Shown: piece by piece, positions 31,701-43,196 of the stretch | Position numbering within the stretch: position 1 is the stretch's first letter | Layout: the number at the start of each line of letters is the position of its first letter | Origin: Paragordius varius | Taxonomy: Eukaryota > Nematomorpha | Direction: 5' to 3' | Assembly (NCBI GenBank): GCA_964247055.1 | Contig: OZ176053.1 | Span: 1 to 64,000 of the forward strand | DNA: 64,000 nucleotides | Notes under the pieces: generated by a model | Databases searched by the model: none | Seen by the model: the letters and a program-made list of their open reading frames with translations, nothing else | Told to the model about the DNA's origin: nothing | Made by a program: the position numbers and the translations under genes

Positions 31701-34700
31701 AACGTTTCCAACTTCCGTCCCATACGCATCTTAGAACATGGTTTTAAAATCTTTGAAAATCTGATAGCCAACAGAATCCGTCGACACTGCACCATAGATT
31801 CTATGCAATTTGGATTTTCAAAAAACAAGGGTACTATAGACGCAATATTTATAATCCGCCAATTACAAAATGCTCACCTGAGAAATCTTCCTCTCCACTA
31901 TGCGTTTGTAGACTTGGAACAGGCTTTCGACTCAGTCCCGCAACACCTGATTGCTTGGTCGCTCAGAAGGCAAGGTATAGAGGAAAATATGATACAAATA
32001 ATAGAAGCACTATATAAGAACACCTCAACTGTAATCCGTACAAGCGTTGGCGATACGAACCCCATCCCACTTAAAAACGGCCTACACCAAGGTTCTATAT
32101 TAAGCCCCCTTTTATTTATTCTAATTATGGAGGAGATCACAAAAGACATACGAAAAGGCTTACCATTTGAACTTCTGTACGCTGATGACTTAATATTATG
32201 CGCCACATCTGCTCCGGAATTAATGGAAAAGTTAAATTTATGGAAGGATACCCTTAGTAAATTCGGTTTGAAGGTAAATACATCAAAGACTAAACTAATG
32301 TGCGATGAAAACAGGACAATAAAATGGCCCTGCTCCGTGTGCTCATTAAATGTAAAGTCAAACTCAATAAAATGTAACAAATGTTTAAAGTGGGTACATA
32401 AAAAATGCTCCACTTTAAAAAGTTTATATGATAATAAAAACTTTATCTGCCCCTCGTGCACTACAACAAATACATTAACCATAGAATCCCCCGAACCCTC
32501 CACTTCATTCGAAATTGTCGACAAATTTACATATCTAGGCGATACTTTGGATGCTGGTGGTGGTATAGAATCGGCCTTATCGCATAGAATCAAAGCCGCC
32601 TGGAAAAAATATCATAGTCTGCGCACAATAGTAAACAATAAGTACGTTTTACTCAGCTCAAAGGCAAAAATTTTTATGACGGCTATACGTCCTGCTATAC
32701 TATATGGTACGGAAACATGGCCTATGACTAAATCAAATCTACTATTACTGCAAAAGGGTGAGCAAAAGATCCTAACGCCATTCTTTTCGCACATAACCCT
32801 AACATATACAATTTCCAAGCCAAATTTTGCCCCTATCAAACTCTAAAAATTAAACCAATTAATACAGCTATCCGGGAATACCGTTTGCGTTGGGCTGGTC
32901 ACATCTACAGAGCGCAAGACACAAACTGGATCAAGCTCATACAGTCTTATTCAACCAATAATAAAAACAAAAAAGGAAGACCGTATAAAACCTGGCAATC
33001 CACCATTCAAGAAGACCTAGATTCTCTTAGTATCGATATCGAACAAGCTCAAGATAGAAACAAATGGAAAACTCTAACACGCTTACCTCCTTTGAAAGGA
33101 GAAAATAGCGTATAAAGGTGATATATATACATATATATATATTATATATTATTATATATGTATATTTAAGTAAGAAAACAACTATTTTTATCGTTTACTT
33201 ATAGTTTTTTCGAAAAAATTCTCTATCATATATTTTAACATAAATCATAAGGGTTGTCCTTAATATCCTAGTTTTAGCATTTTCAATTTTTATTGTATAG
33301 AAACTTATACGTATCAATATATATCACTTTAGCTGACACTTCTAAGCTTGGGTTAGTTGAAACGAAATTAGGCATCATTCCTGGAGCTGGTATAGCTTTG
33401 AATATATGTTAACGATGAATTTGATAATTAAATTTATATAAAAATTTTAATAACCTTTTTATTATTTGGGTTCATTTTGTTCAAATTTTACTAAATTGCG
33501 CTTAATTTGGAGAATTAAAATAAATAATAAAACTTTAAACAAATCGAAGAATTTCAGGTGCGAATTATCATAATTTGTTAGCAATATGGAAAAAATATTT
33601 TAAAAATGCAGATAGAAGTATCTCATTGATTGGGTAAAATATTTTACATTTCATCTTGAATTTATTGAGAGGGGCGCAACAATTTTTATTTCAATTTGTT
33701 AGGGCCTCAACAAGAGCACTCCTTTAGATTAATATTGTAAGACGGAACGCATAAATCTTAATATATTTTTTATGTTTAAAGAGCTTTTCCTTTAAGAAAA
33801 ACTACCCAATTTTTAAGAATTAATTTCCTTTTTAATAATTGAAGGTGGAACCCAAAGATTAGCAAGACTGATTGGTACTCTTAAAGCTAAAGAACTCATT
33901 TTCTCCGGTTCTATTATTGATGGACAATTAGCCGAACAACTTGGTTTAGTTAATCAATCCATCAAAATTGACCACACAACTAAGACCGGTTTTTAATTCA
34001 AACATAAACTCTTTTTCAACCAATTATTATTAACCAAAATGCTTGTTTTAGAGGCGGTTAATAATTCAATTAACGATTCAAGGAAAATGTTTATTTTAAA
34101 AGTTACTTTTTTCCAATTTTTTACCTGAATCTCTATTAATCGAATTCCTTTGTTTTGGTATATGCAGTAAAAATAAATTTTATATGGGCAAAACGAAAAA
34201 ACTTAAAGATAAATTTCAAAAGACAACCATACTTTTTTAATCTAGAATTTTTAATTATAACTCATTGTTTCAAATTGGAAATTATGAAACAGAGATGTAT
34301 ATGGAAACATAAGCAATTAAATATTTAACGATTTCGACTAAATAATTATAAAGGAAAATTTTAGATTTAAAAAGTATGGTTGTCTTTTGGGAAAAAATAT
34401 TTATCTTTTTTTTACGTTTTGCTTGATTATCCATAATTGGACTTTCTTGACATTTTTTGGAATATGTAAAACAAATGGGAACCATATTTTTAGGTCATAA
34501 ATATTACTTTGAACCGGTGAAAAATAGTAAATATGTCTATATCCGATTAGATTACAAATTTTTAATCATTCTTATAATTATAGCTCATTTATTATAATAG
34601 AGAACAATTCAAATGAAAATAGGAATGTCATTTTCCCAGCTTACGAGAGATCCCTGGAATTAACAACTCAAATTTTGCAAAATTGTGTAAATAATTCATC

Positions 34701-35104
34701 TAAATTTATATCCAAATATATTATTTACCTTTATGTAAAATTTAAAAGAGGTTTTTGAAGTTTCTGTTAATCGATTTTTTTCTATTGATTTAGGACAAAT
34801 CATATAACATTTGGTCTAAATTATACTTGTAAAACTTTTTTGTGCTTTATTTTTGTAGAGTCCTTTGAGTATTCGTTGTGCTAAAAAAGCCATAGATGAA
34901 GGAATGAACACCACAATGGAAAATGGTTTAGAAATTGAAAGAACTTGTTATGAAACTGTACGTAAAATTCCAATAATTAATTATGCCATTCAACAATTTG
35001 TCTATAATAAATTTCATAATATTTAGGTCATTTATTCAAACGACAGATTGGAAGGCTTAAAAGCATTTACCGAAAAAAGGAAACCAATTTTTAAGGGAAA
35101 TTAA
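28722..35104 (+). CDS. Enoyl-CoA hydratase/isomerase family, AUH-like (methylglutaconyl-CoA hydratase), eight exons
   Basis: Exons: 28722-28789, 28881-28968, 29666-29845, 33333-33389, 33845-33988, 34640-34686, 34859-34957, 35027-35104 (TAA). Every border is GT/AG and all phases agree. The product follows AUH/ECHDC2 closely: [79 protein letters not shown], and [22 protein letters not shown] works in mitochondrial leucine breakdown, hydrating 3-methylglutaconyl-CoA. The oxyanion-hole segments ([18 protein letters not shown]) and the acidic residues of [15 protein letters not shown] are present. The N-terminal exon(s) with the mitochondrial signal are not found. A LINE and a MITE lie in introns without touching coding sequence. 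Confidence 0.88.
28881..28968 (+). CDS. AUH-like exon b
   Basis: Encodes [20 protein letters not shown] then SLVPGVFCS(G). Acceptor TATAATATAG|CTG, donor CTCAG|GTCTTT. It supplies the start of the first oxyanion-hole loop. Confidence 0.88.
29666..29845 (+). CDS. AUH-like exon c
   Basis: Encodes (G)[59 protein letters not shown]. Contains both crotonase oxyanion-hole glycines. Acceptor TACTTTTTAG|GGGCAG, donor ACGA|GTATTT. The LINE lies in the intron that follows. Confidence 0.93.
29895..33165 (+). mobile_element. LINE (non-LTR retrotransposon, APE endonuclease), in an AUH-like intron
   Basis: A complete-length but broken element in the same orientation as the host gene. Parts in order: APE endonuclease (about 30140-30860), linker, reverse transcriptase (about 31480-32290), a Cys/His finger (32330-32455), a C-terminal region (32510-33112) and an (AT)n-rich 3' tail (33115-33165). 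The 5' border is approximate and no target duplication was found. Clade looks RTE-like, but I cannot settle it. Confidence 0.85.
30140..33115 (+). pseudogene. LINE polyprotein: endonuclease, reverse transcriptase and PHD-like finger
   Basis: The endonuclease shows [43 protein letters not shown] and [13 protein letters not shown]. The reverse transcriptase shows [51 protein letters not shown] and [11 protein letters not shown], so the YADD catalytic pair is intact. After this, [20 protein letters not shown] then WVHKKC...CPSC is a C4HC3-like finger inside the C-terminal part. The end carries [10 protein letters not shown]. Frame changes fall near 30220, 30885 and 32790-32880, so the copy cannot move itself. 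Confidence 0.88.
33333..33389 (+). CDS. AUH-like exon d
   Basis: A 57-bp exon encoding (T)[18 protein letters not shown](G). [12 protein letters not shown] carries the conserved catalytic Glu region. Acceptor TATCACTTTAG|CTGAC, donor GCTG|GTATAG. Confidence 0.93.
33480..33730. repeat. Truncated copy of the 23659-23931 hAT-like MITE
   Basis: Similarity runs in order from GCGAATTATCA through ATATGGAAAAAATATTT to GAGAGGGGCGCAACAATTTT and GTTAGGGCCTCAACA. The terminal inverted repeats are not recognisable. Confidence 0.55.
33845..33988 (+). CDS. AUH-like exon e
   Basis: Encodes (G)[53 protein letters not shown] is the crotonase helix motif. Acceptor ATTGAAG|GTGGAA, donor GACCG|GTTTTT. Confidence 0.92.
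34165..34430. mobile_element. MITE, GTATGGTTGTC family, in an AUH-like intron
   Basis: Left end CAGTAAAAATAAATTTTATA, GGGCAAAACGAAAAAACTTA, AAAGACAACCATACTTTTTT; right arm the inverse, AAAAAGTATGGTTGTCTTTT, ATTTATC, TTTTACGTTTTGC. It lies between exons e and f. The right terminus is eroded. Confidence 0.75.
34640..34686 (+). CDS. AUH-like exon f (47-bp micro-exon)
   Basis: Encodes (A)[15 protein letters not shown]. It was found because exon e ends in phase 1 and exon g starts in phase 0. Acceptor ATTTTCCCAG|CTTAC, donor AATTGT|GTAAAT. It matches the A-x-x-x-A-L-x-L-A helix of the family by position only. Confidence 0.8.
34859..34957 (+). CDS. AUH-like exon g
   Basis: Encodes [33 protein letters not shown], matching G-P-x-A-x-R-x-A-K-x-A-I-x-x-G in the family. 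Acceptor TTTTTGTAG|AGTCC, donor GAAACT|GTACGT. Confidence 0.92.
35027..35104 (+). CDS. AUH-like exon h (last)
   Basis: Encodes [25 protein letters not shown] and a TAA stop. D-R-x-E-G-x-x-A-F-x-E-K-R-x-P-x-x-x-G is the family's C-terminus. Acceptor ATATTTAG|GTCATT. Confidence 0.94.
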   Translation, partial: VIYSNDRLEGLKAFTEKRKPIFKGN

Positions 35105-35509
35105 TTAATTGATCTTATTTTATTAATAATTTTATTATATATATATAACACATGAAGATATTTATCAGTTAATTTTGTTAGATAAAAGACGTGATGATGA
35201 ATCTCCTTTTTAATTATTTAATTAGACACAAAGTATACGTTGTTAGATAAATTTAAATAATTCAATGTGGGAATCTACTGTGTTTTATATTAAAATTAAA
35301 AAAATTAATCCTTGACCTCCTTGATAAGCTTACAAATAATGAAACATTTATCGATCACACCCTTATATTGTTATGTGATTAACCTTTAGGCATATAATAC
35401 TTCTTAATAAAGACATGTATAATCAGTATAATAAATTTCCATTTATTAATATAGAAAATTCATACTTCTGCCAAATCTAATTTATTATTCTGAATATTAT
35501 ATGTTATAT

Positions 35510-37172
35510 CCGGGCTTCTTATACTTTTGTAGTTTCCCACCCCATTTATGATTGCGAGTTTCTTCACGACCCCAACAAATATAAAACAAAAATAATAGTT
35601 TCTTCAAAATAACACTTAGAAATTTTGTTGATAATATTTATCAGGATTGTTTTGGTTTAAAGAGATTGACAAAAAATCTAAATTTTTTATAAATTTCTAT
35701 AATATTTTCTGATTCATAATAAATTTATACAAGATACTAGCGGGCCCTGTCACGCTTCACTGTGACGTAGTTTCACCGATAATCATTCTTAATAATTTGC
35801 AATAAATAGAGTTAATGGAGATTAAAAAAATAATAAAAATTATATGTAATAAAAAGAATGTCTTTAATTATTCTTTTACGGGTTTTTGCATAGGCTCAAA
35901 TATTGTTACTCGAAATGGACCATATTTCAACTGTCCCTTATTTAAAGTTAATATTCAACTATCATTAGATTTATTTTAAGATTTTCGTTTTACAAAATCA
36001 TGTTTAAAAAGTCTATTTTGAAAAGTGTTCCAGCAGCTGAGGCCAAGGGATATAAAAAGTAAATCGTTTGTGGTCCCTTTTTAAAAGAAAGAATGATATT
36101 ATACAAATTCCCCATAAATGTGTTTAACTGATCTCGCATGGCTTCTTAAGTTTTTTAAAAATCAGCTCCAAAACTACGCCATTTTTGTATGGCGTCTAAA
36201 CCAGATCCCTACCCATAGACTTATATGGGAAAAGCGCTGAGTTAAATTTTTTGCCTTTATAGGGCAAATATTTGGAATCATCTTTGATACCATCGCATGG
36301 GTTCTTCAAAAAAATACCTCAACACTAAATAATCGTTACATGATGGCGTATTTTTAGGGCATAAAGGCCCCAATTAACGGTTAATAATAAAAGCCCGATT
36401 ATTTCAAGCTTTTAATGATCTCATATGGCTTCATAAATTTTCTGGAAATTAGCTCCAAAACAACGAAATTTCTATATAGTGGCGCAGTTTCAGCGGCAAT
36501 CGTTTACCCAGCAGCTAATATTAATAAAACGCAAGACTAAAATTTTTGCCTTTTAATAGGGAATACCTGGAATCCTCATTAAATTTTAACGGTCTCATAC
36601 CCTGGGCAAAAAATATTTTGTTTTTTATGAAAAAAATGGCATTTTACGGAGGGAGCGGGTAAAAATAGAGCCTAAATTTAAAGTAAGCCGACTATCAATC
36701 GAAAAAAAAGTAAAAAAATCATATTTGAAATCGAATGGTCCTACACGTTTTCCGGAAAATTGTTTCAAAGACACGATTTTTGTGGGCTTCTGATTAAAAA
36801 AAAACATTTTTTACAAGGGCTAATTCAAAAAATGGGTGATGGTATTGTCGGGGCATTCAATAATGATTAATTTTTTTGACATTTGGATTTAAATAGGTCT
36901 ACCGGTTTTCCGGAAACAGATCACAAAGCCAGAATTTTTCATTTTTATAATATATGGAATATAATGATCATATAGAAATGCTGGTATAAACAGTTTTTCC
37001 GAACCAGAAGATTTTATGATATATTTATCTACGATGAATGTTATTTTTATTTATAAAAAATTTTATAAGTTAAAAAACATTTTTTGTTAAATTGTATTTT
37101 CATCACTCGCGACCCCATAATTTTGCTAGGCGACCTTAAATGGGGTCGGGACATATAGTTTAAGAAGCCCTG
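35510..37172. mobile_element. Non-autonomous hAT transposon with 8-bp target duplication
   Basis: The left end CCGGGCTTCTTATACTTTTG then TAGTTTCCCACCCCATTTAT matches the inverse of the right end (CAGGGCTTCTTAAACTATAT, GTCCCGACCCCATTTAAGGT). The perfect duplication TGTTATAT lies at 35502-35509 and 37173-37180. No transposase frame is visible in the 1.66 kb. The interior holds GC-richer blocks, for example TAGCGGGCCCTGTCACGC near 35740, that look like a separate older repeat. Confidence 0.9.
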
Positions 37173-37735
37173 TGTTATATAGTATTATAGCCAATTTGAA
37201 ATAGATTTAATTGTCATGTAAATATGAGAGTCCTAAAGTAGGTAGATATCAAGCAAAAAGTTTTAAAAATATTTCCCAAAAATTAGGCTATTATAAGTTA
37301 TCATCTTGGATATAGGGTAATACTTTGAAATGTATTAGCATTTTTTATTCATTATTAAGCGAAATTTAGAGTAATTTAGCATTAACCATATCTTCTCTTA
37401 ATTCCCTTTAAATATATCATCTCTTTATGTGAAACGGGGATTTATCTCAATTATATAACTTTTGCAATTATATAAATAATGTGGGAAATATCTAGCAATA
37501 TGGCGTAATTACACATACGAAATAGCTAAAACAACGATATCTAGGTTAAATGTATGGTTGTTTTTAATAAAAAATTTTGTCTTTTATTTTATTGTTTTGA
37601 CCGTCAAATATTTGGTATAATAGGATTTTTAATCTAGTTAAATAATTGTTTTAAGCATGAACTCCTATAATTTGAGCAACAATCATTTTATTATATTTAA
37701 TGTTTTTTTAATTTTAACAATAATTCACCTTCATC
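37173..37735. other. Intergenic AT-rich DNA
   Basis: No gene seen. A half-copy of the GTATGGTTGTC MITE lies near 37540-37605 (AAATGTATGGTTGTTTTTAA, then TTTTGTCTTTTATTTTATTG). Confidence 0.45.
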
Positions 37736-40700
37736 CATCCTAATACTGAAACGTCGCGGTTTCGGTGACGGATGGATGTAAACTCAAATACGATAATCCA
37801 TTAACACAGTTACATCAAAATCAGTTGTCCAACATTCCTGACTCCATCTATCCTAACACTGAAAAGAGGTGGTTTCGGTTACGGATGGATGTAAACTTAA
37901 TATACGATAATCCATTAACACAGTTACATCAAAATCAGTTGTCCAACATTCCTAACTCCATCTATCCTAATACTGAAAAGAGGTGGTTTCGGTTACGGAT
38001 GGATGTAAACTTAATATACGATAATCCATTAACACAGTTACATCAAAATCAGTTGTCCAACATTCCTGACTCCATCTATCCTAATACTGAAAAGGGGTGG
38101 TTTCGGTTACGGATGGATGTAAACTTAATATACGATAATCCATTAACACAGTTACATCAAAATCAGTTGTCCAACATTCCTGACTCCATCTATCCTAATA
38201 CTGAAAAGGGGTGGTTTCGGTTACGGATGGATGTAAACTCAAATGCGATAATCCATTAACACAGTTACATCAAAATCGGTTGTCCAACATTCCTAACTCC
38301 ATCTATCCTAATACTGAAAAGGGGTGGTTTCGGTGACGGATGGATGTAAACTTAATATACGATAATCCATTAACACAGTTACATCAAAATCAGTTGTCCA
38401 ACATTCCTAATTCCATCTATCCTAATACTGAAAAGGGGTGGTTTCGGTTACGGATGGATGTAAACTTAATATACGATAATCCATTAACACAGTTACATCA
38501 AAATCAGTTGTCCAACATTCCTAATTCCATCTATCCTAATACTGAAAAGGGGTGGTTTCGGTGGCGGATGGATGTAAACTTAATATACGATAATCCATTA
38601 ACAAAGTTACATCAAAATCAGTTGTCCAACATTCCTAACTCCATCTATCCTAATACTGAAAAGGGGTGGTTTCGGTTACGGATGGATGTAAACTTAATAT
38701 ACGATAATCCATTAACAAAGTTACATCAAAATCAGTTGTCCAACATTCCTAACTCCATCTATCCTAATACTGAAAAGGGGTGGTTTCGGTTACGGATGGA
38801 TGTAAACTTAATATACGATAATCCATTAACACAGTTACATCAAAATCAGTTGTCCAACATTCCTAACTCCATCTATCCTAATACTGAAAAGGGGTGGTTT
38901 CGGTTACGGATGGATGTAAACTTAATATACGATAATCCATTAACACAGTTACATCTAAATCAGTTGTCCAACATTCCTAACTCCATCTATCCTAATACTG
39001 AAAAGGGGTGGTTTCGGTGACGGATGGATGTAAACTCAAATGCGATAATCCATTAACACAGTTACATCAAAATCGGTTGTCCAACATTCCTAACTCCATC
39101 TATCCTAATACTGAAAAGAGGTGGTTTCGGTGACGGATGGATGTAAACTTAATATACGATAATCCATTAACACAGTTACATCAAAATCAGTTGTCCAACA
39201 TTCCTAATTCCATCTATCCTAATACTGAAAAGGGGTGGTTTCGGTTACGGATGGATGTAAACTTAATATACGATAATCCATTAACACAGTTACATCAAAA
39301 TCAGTTGTCCAACATTCCTAATTCCATCTATCCTAATACTGAAAAGGGGTGGTTTCGGTGGCGGATGGATGTAAACTTAATATACGATAATCCATTAACA
39401 AAGTTACATCAAAATCAGTTGTCCAACATTCCTAACTCCATCTATCCTAATACTGAAAAGGGGTGGTTTCGGTTACGGATGGTTGTAAACTTAATATACG
39501 ATAATCCATTAACACAGTTACATCAAAATCAGTTGTCCAACATTCCTAACTCCATCTATCCTAATACTGAAAAGGGGTGGTTTCGGTGACGGATGGATGT
39601 AAACTCAAATACGATAATCCATTAACACAGTTACATCTAAATCAGTTGTCCAACATTCCTGACTCCATCTATCCTAATACTGAAAAGGGGTGGTTCGGAT
39701 GGATGTAAACTTAATATACGATAATCCATTAACACAGTTACATCAAAATCAGTTGTCCAACATTCCTAACTCCATCTATCCTAATACTGAAAAGGAGTGG
39801 TTTCGGTTACGGATGGATGTAAACTTAATATACGATAATCCATTAACACAGTTACATCAAAATCAGTTGTCCAACATTCCTAACTCCATCTATCCTAATA
39901 CTGAAAAGGGGTGGTTTCGGTTACGGATGGATGTAAACTTAATATACGATAATCCATTAACACAGTTACATCAAAATCAGTTGTCCAACATTCCTAACTC
40001 CATCTATCCTAATACTGAAAAGGAGTGGTTTCGGTTACGGATGGATGTAAACTTAATATACGATAATCCATTAACACAGTTACATCTAAATCAGTTGTCC
40101 AACATTCCTGACTCCATCTATCCTAATACTGAAAAGGGGTGGTTCGGATGGATGTAAACTTAATATACGATAATCCATTAACACAGTTACATCAAAATCA
40201 GTTGTCCAACATTCCTAACTCCATCTATCCTAATACTGAAAAGGAGTGGTTTCGGTTACGGATGGATGTAAACTTAATATACGATAATCCATTAACACAG
40301 TTACATCAAAATCAGTTGTCCAACATTCCTAACTCCATCTATCCTAATACTGAAAAGGGGTGGTTTCGGTTACGGATGGATGTAAACTTAATATACGATA
40401 ATCCATTAACACAGTTACATCTAAATCAGTTGTCCAACATTCCTGACTCCATCTATCCTAATACTGAAAAGGGGTGGTTCGGATGGATGTAAACTTAATA
40501 TACGATAATCCATTAACACAGTTACATCAAAATCAGTTGTCCAACATTCCTAACTCCATCTATCCTAATACTGAAAAGGAGTGGTTTCGGTTACGGATGG
40601 ATGTAAACTTAATATACGATAATCCATTAACACAGTTACATCAAAATCAGTTGTCCAACATTCCTAACTCCATCTATCCTAATACTGAAAAGGGGTGGTT

Positions 40701-40866
40701 TCGGTGACGGATGGATGTAAACTCAAATACGATAATCCATTAACACAGTTACATCTAAATCAGTTGTCCAACATTCCTGACTCCATCTATCCTAATACTG
40801 AAAAGGGGTGGTTTCGGTGACGGATGGATCTAAACTCAATATACGATAATCCATTAAGACAATTCC
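37736..40866 (+). repeat. 114-bp minisatellite, about 27 units, with higher-order structure
   Basis: The unit runs GGATGGATGTAAACTTAATA, CGATAATCCATTAACACAGT, TACATCAAAATCAGTTGTCC, AACATTCCTAACTCCATCTA, TCCTAATACTGAAAAGGGGT, GGTTTCGGTTAC. It is 114 bp, exactly 38 codons, so one frame (MDVNLIYDNPLTQLHQNQLS...) stays open across units except where GGTTACGG is GGTGACGG (TGA). Some units have a 7-bp deletion (GGTTCGGATGG). The last part repeats in blocks of 449 and 335 bp (four or three units minus 7 bp), and 38338-38680 is copied 7 units later at 39135. The last unit (40823-40866) is degenerate. It is probably non-coding. Confidence 0.95.
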
Positions 40867-42550
40867 ATCAAAACATCTAATAATACAACACATTTTTTCC
40901 TTTTCATATAATTCCAATACAGCTCTCTCACTCAAAATTCTTATTTTTTAAAAAATTTTGTTATAACCTATATTTAATTAATGTTTTATTATCCATCATT
41001 AACCCCCAAAATGGGGTCACTATATCACAAAAAAATAAATAATTTAATCAAATATAATATATTGAGATATGGTGATGTTATTTTTTACAATCTATTTTTC
41101 CTGTCTTGTCAAAAATCAATTAGAGGAGATAGCGATTCCGTTACCCTTAATTTTTTAAAACACTAATATTTTCTACAACCAACATCAAAGTTATTGGCAA
41201 GATTTATTTTAAAAATTAAAACTAAAACCCTCTTGTGTTGATTACACCTCTACATATTTCCTAAAAATTAAAATATAGACAAAACGGAAAAACTTAATAT
41301 TTTTATATAAGAATATCCATATTTGTTAAAACAGGAATGGCCACTCTTTTCGGTATTAACCAACTCTAAAAAAATGTTAAAATATATAAAATTGAATTTC
41401 AATCAAAATTTAAGGTTTTTTAGATGATATATAATCCAAAATTGAGCTCAAAATCGAAAAAAAATTATTATGTAAAGCAGCCGCAGAGAGATTTGTGTTG
41501 GACGCCCCTGTGATATAGCTTTATTTTGAATTAATATGCTAATATATATACATATATATATACGTTAGTGTTATAGTAATTGTGATCATGCAAATAGTAA
41601 TACATTCATATGTGTAAATTTAATAATATTTGGTTGTATACTAATTGGATTTCAAGAGTGTCCTTAAACATTTCAAGTTGGTCCTTAAACTTTTTTGTTT
41701 TGTTTTTAACCATTACACTGTACAACAAATCTTTCAGCCACTAGAGATTTCTGCATATTCTGATATTTACTATTAGTTTAAGAGTAAATTCAAAATAAAA
41801 ATATAATTTCACCTAAGAATTTTGTTTAAATTGATTTTTTTCGATGAAGCGCCCTCTTTATCAAAATTTTACTAAAAAATGTTTTACAAACATACAAATG
41901 CCCAATACATGATTCGAAAGAGTAATAAAAACTCTATAAAATGCACACTAATATTTACAGCGATAGCTAATATTGGACATAGGAAGCGACAAACGCGCGA
42001 AGCGAGAGCGTTTTTCTTAATTGTTATATTTTTACTAAGGGATAAAAATAGATACTTGGTATAGATTATGAATGTCCAAAAGATACAATAAGAAAGTTTT
42101 TTTATTAAAACACTTATTTATTGCTTTTATGTCATTCAAAATAGCCATTTTTGAGTTTTTGCGATTTTTAAGACATGGTATTTTAACGATTATGTAATAA
42201 ATATACAGTCATAAATATGAATTTTTATATCCACTAGGTAAAATAATTTTGATGATAACAATTTTTATTAAAAAAGCAAACCAACAGCTTTTTCAAAATT
42301 CTTTTTTTGAATTTCATTCTAATGTAACCCTAACAATTATAATGTTAAAAATATTTATAAGTTTTATGTTATATCGGGGCCAAAAATTATGGATAAACCC
42401 TAATAAATAAAAATTCTTAGGTGCTATTTTTTCAGATATACTCTTTAGGTATTTTAATGAATTGGATTTTAAATTTACAAGAATGGCACTTAAAAAAGTC
42501 AAATGGTGTCTAGTATTATCAATCAAATGTACAGTAATTGTTAATTTTTA
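40867..42550. other. Intergenic AT-rich DNA with MITE relics
   Basis: A half GTATGGTTGTC-type MITE lies near 41275-41335 (ATATAGACAAAACGGAAAAA). A short AT-dinucleotide stretch is at 41542-41572. No coding frame with family resemblance. The hAT-like MITE at 41332-41510 is listed separately. Confidence 0.45.
41332..41510. mobile_element. hAT-like MITE, old
   Basis: Begins CAGGAATGGCCACTCTTTTC and ends GTGTTGGACGCCCCTG, the inverse pair CAGGGGCGTCCAACAC. The 8-bp flanks (TGTTAAAA, TGATATAG) agree only partly. No coding sequence. Confidence 0.65.
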
Positions 42551-42616
42551 CAGTGGCATATGGAGTAAAACATTATTCTTCTATGGACTAATATTGTTTT
42601 ACTCCATACGCCACTG
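42551..42616. mobile_element. Miniature 66-bp MITE, CAGTGGCATATGG type
   Basis: CAGTGGCATATGGAGTAAAA and TTTTACTCCATACGCCACTG are almost back to back, separated by about 26 bp, and flanked by TA. It belongs to the same family as 10080 but lacks the usual interior. Confidence 0.88.
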
Positions 42617-42968
42617 TAATATCAAGAATTTTTTTTAATCTGTGTGGCATTTTTTTATCCTTTTATAAGTTGTTGTACAAGTATATAAAAAATAACATTT
42701 ACATATATATTTAAATGTACATACATGTCCCTTTTCGGTACACATATATGAGAGATATATTAACATTGCATATGTCCCCCTTCTCGCTACATATCTCATT
42801 AGAGAACTAATAACATATGTGTGTTGTGCTTACTTAGGTTTGATAAATTTTTTTATAAAATTAGGTATTAATCAGTTGTTATGTGTTGTGCATACTTTGA
42901 TTATTAATTTATAAGTTTGATATATAATTATTTATATAAAATATTAAGTTTTTATTATTTAATATAGA

Positions 42969-43196
42969 TGTAAGTTTGCCATCTACAATAGATCCAAACT
43001 ATGGGAACACATTAATAATCCAGACTCCAGAGATCAAAAAAAATCAGGAAAGATTCAACAATGTGGAAGAATTTTGATTGATAACTTAACTCAAATTCTT
43101 GAAAATATTAAGCACATTCATTTTCTTAAGTATTATGAGCCGACCAAAAAAATTGTCAAAAATATTTGCTTAAATAATTTACCACTTGTAAAATAA
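42969..43196 (+). CDS. Exon-like open frame inside the long-inverted-repeat element
   Basis: After an acceptor-like TTATTTAATATAG (to 42967) one frame stays open for 75 codons to TAA at 43194-43196 and has no start Met. It reads CKFAIYNRSKLWEHINNPDS, RDQKKSGKIQQCGRILIDNL, TQILENIKHIHFLKYYEPTK, KIVKNICLNNLPLVK. In DNA this AT-rich a 75-codon stop-free run is unusual, and the composition looks protein-like. It could be a last exon of the element's own gene or of a captured host gene. I do not recognise the family. Confidence 0.4.
   Translation, partial: CKFAIYNRSKLWEHINNPDSRDQKKSGKIQQCGRILIDNLTQILENIKHIHFLKYYEPTKKIVKNICLNNLPLVK

Noticed and set aside
41985-42012. GC-rich palindromic patch (AACGC...GCGTT)
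   Set aside because: Short, single occurrence in the window and no matching partner; no basis for a functional call.
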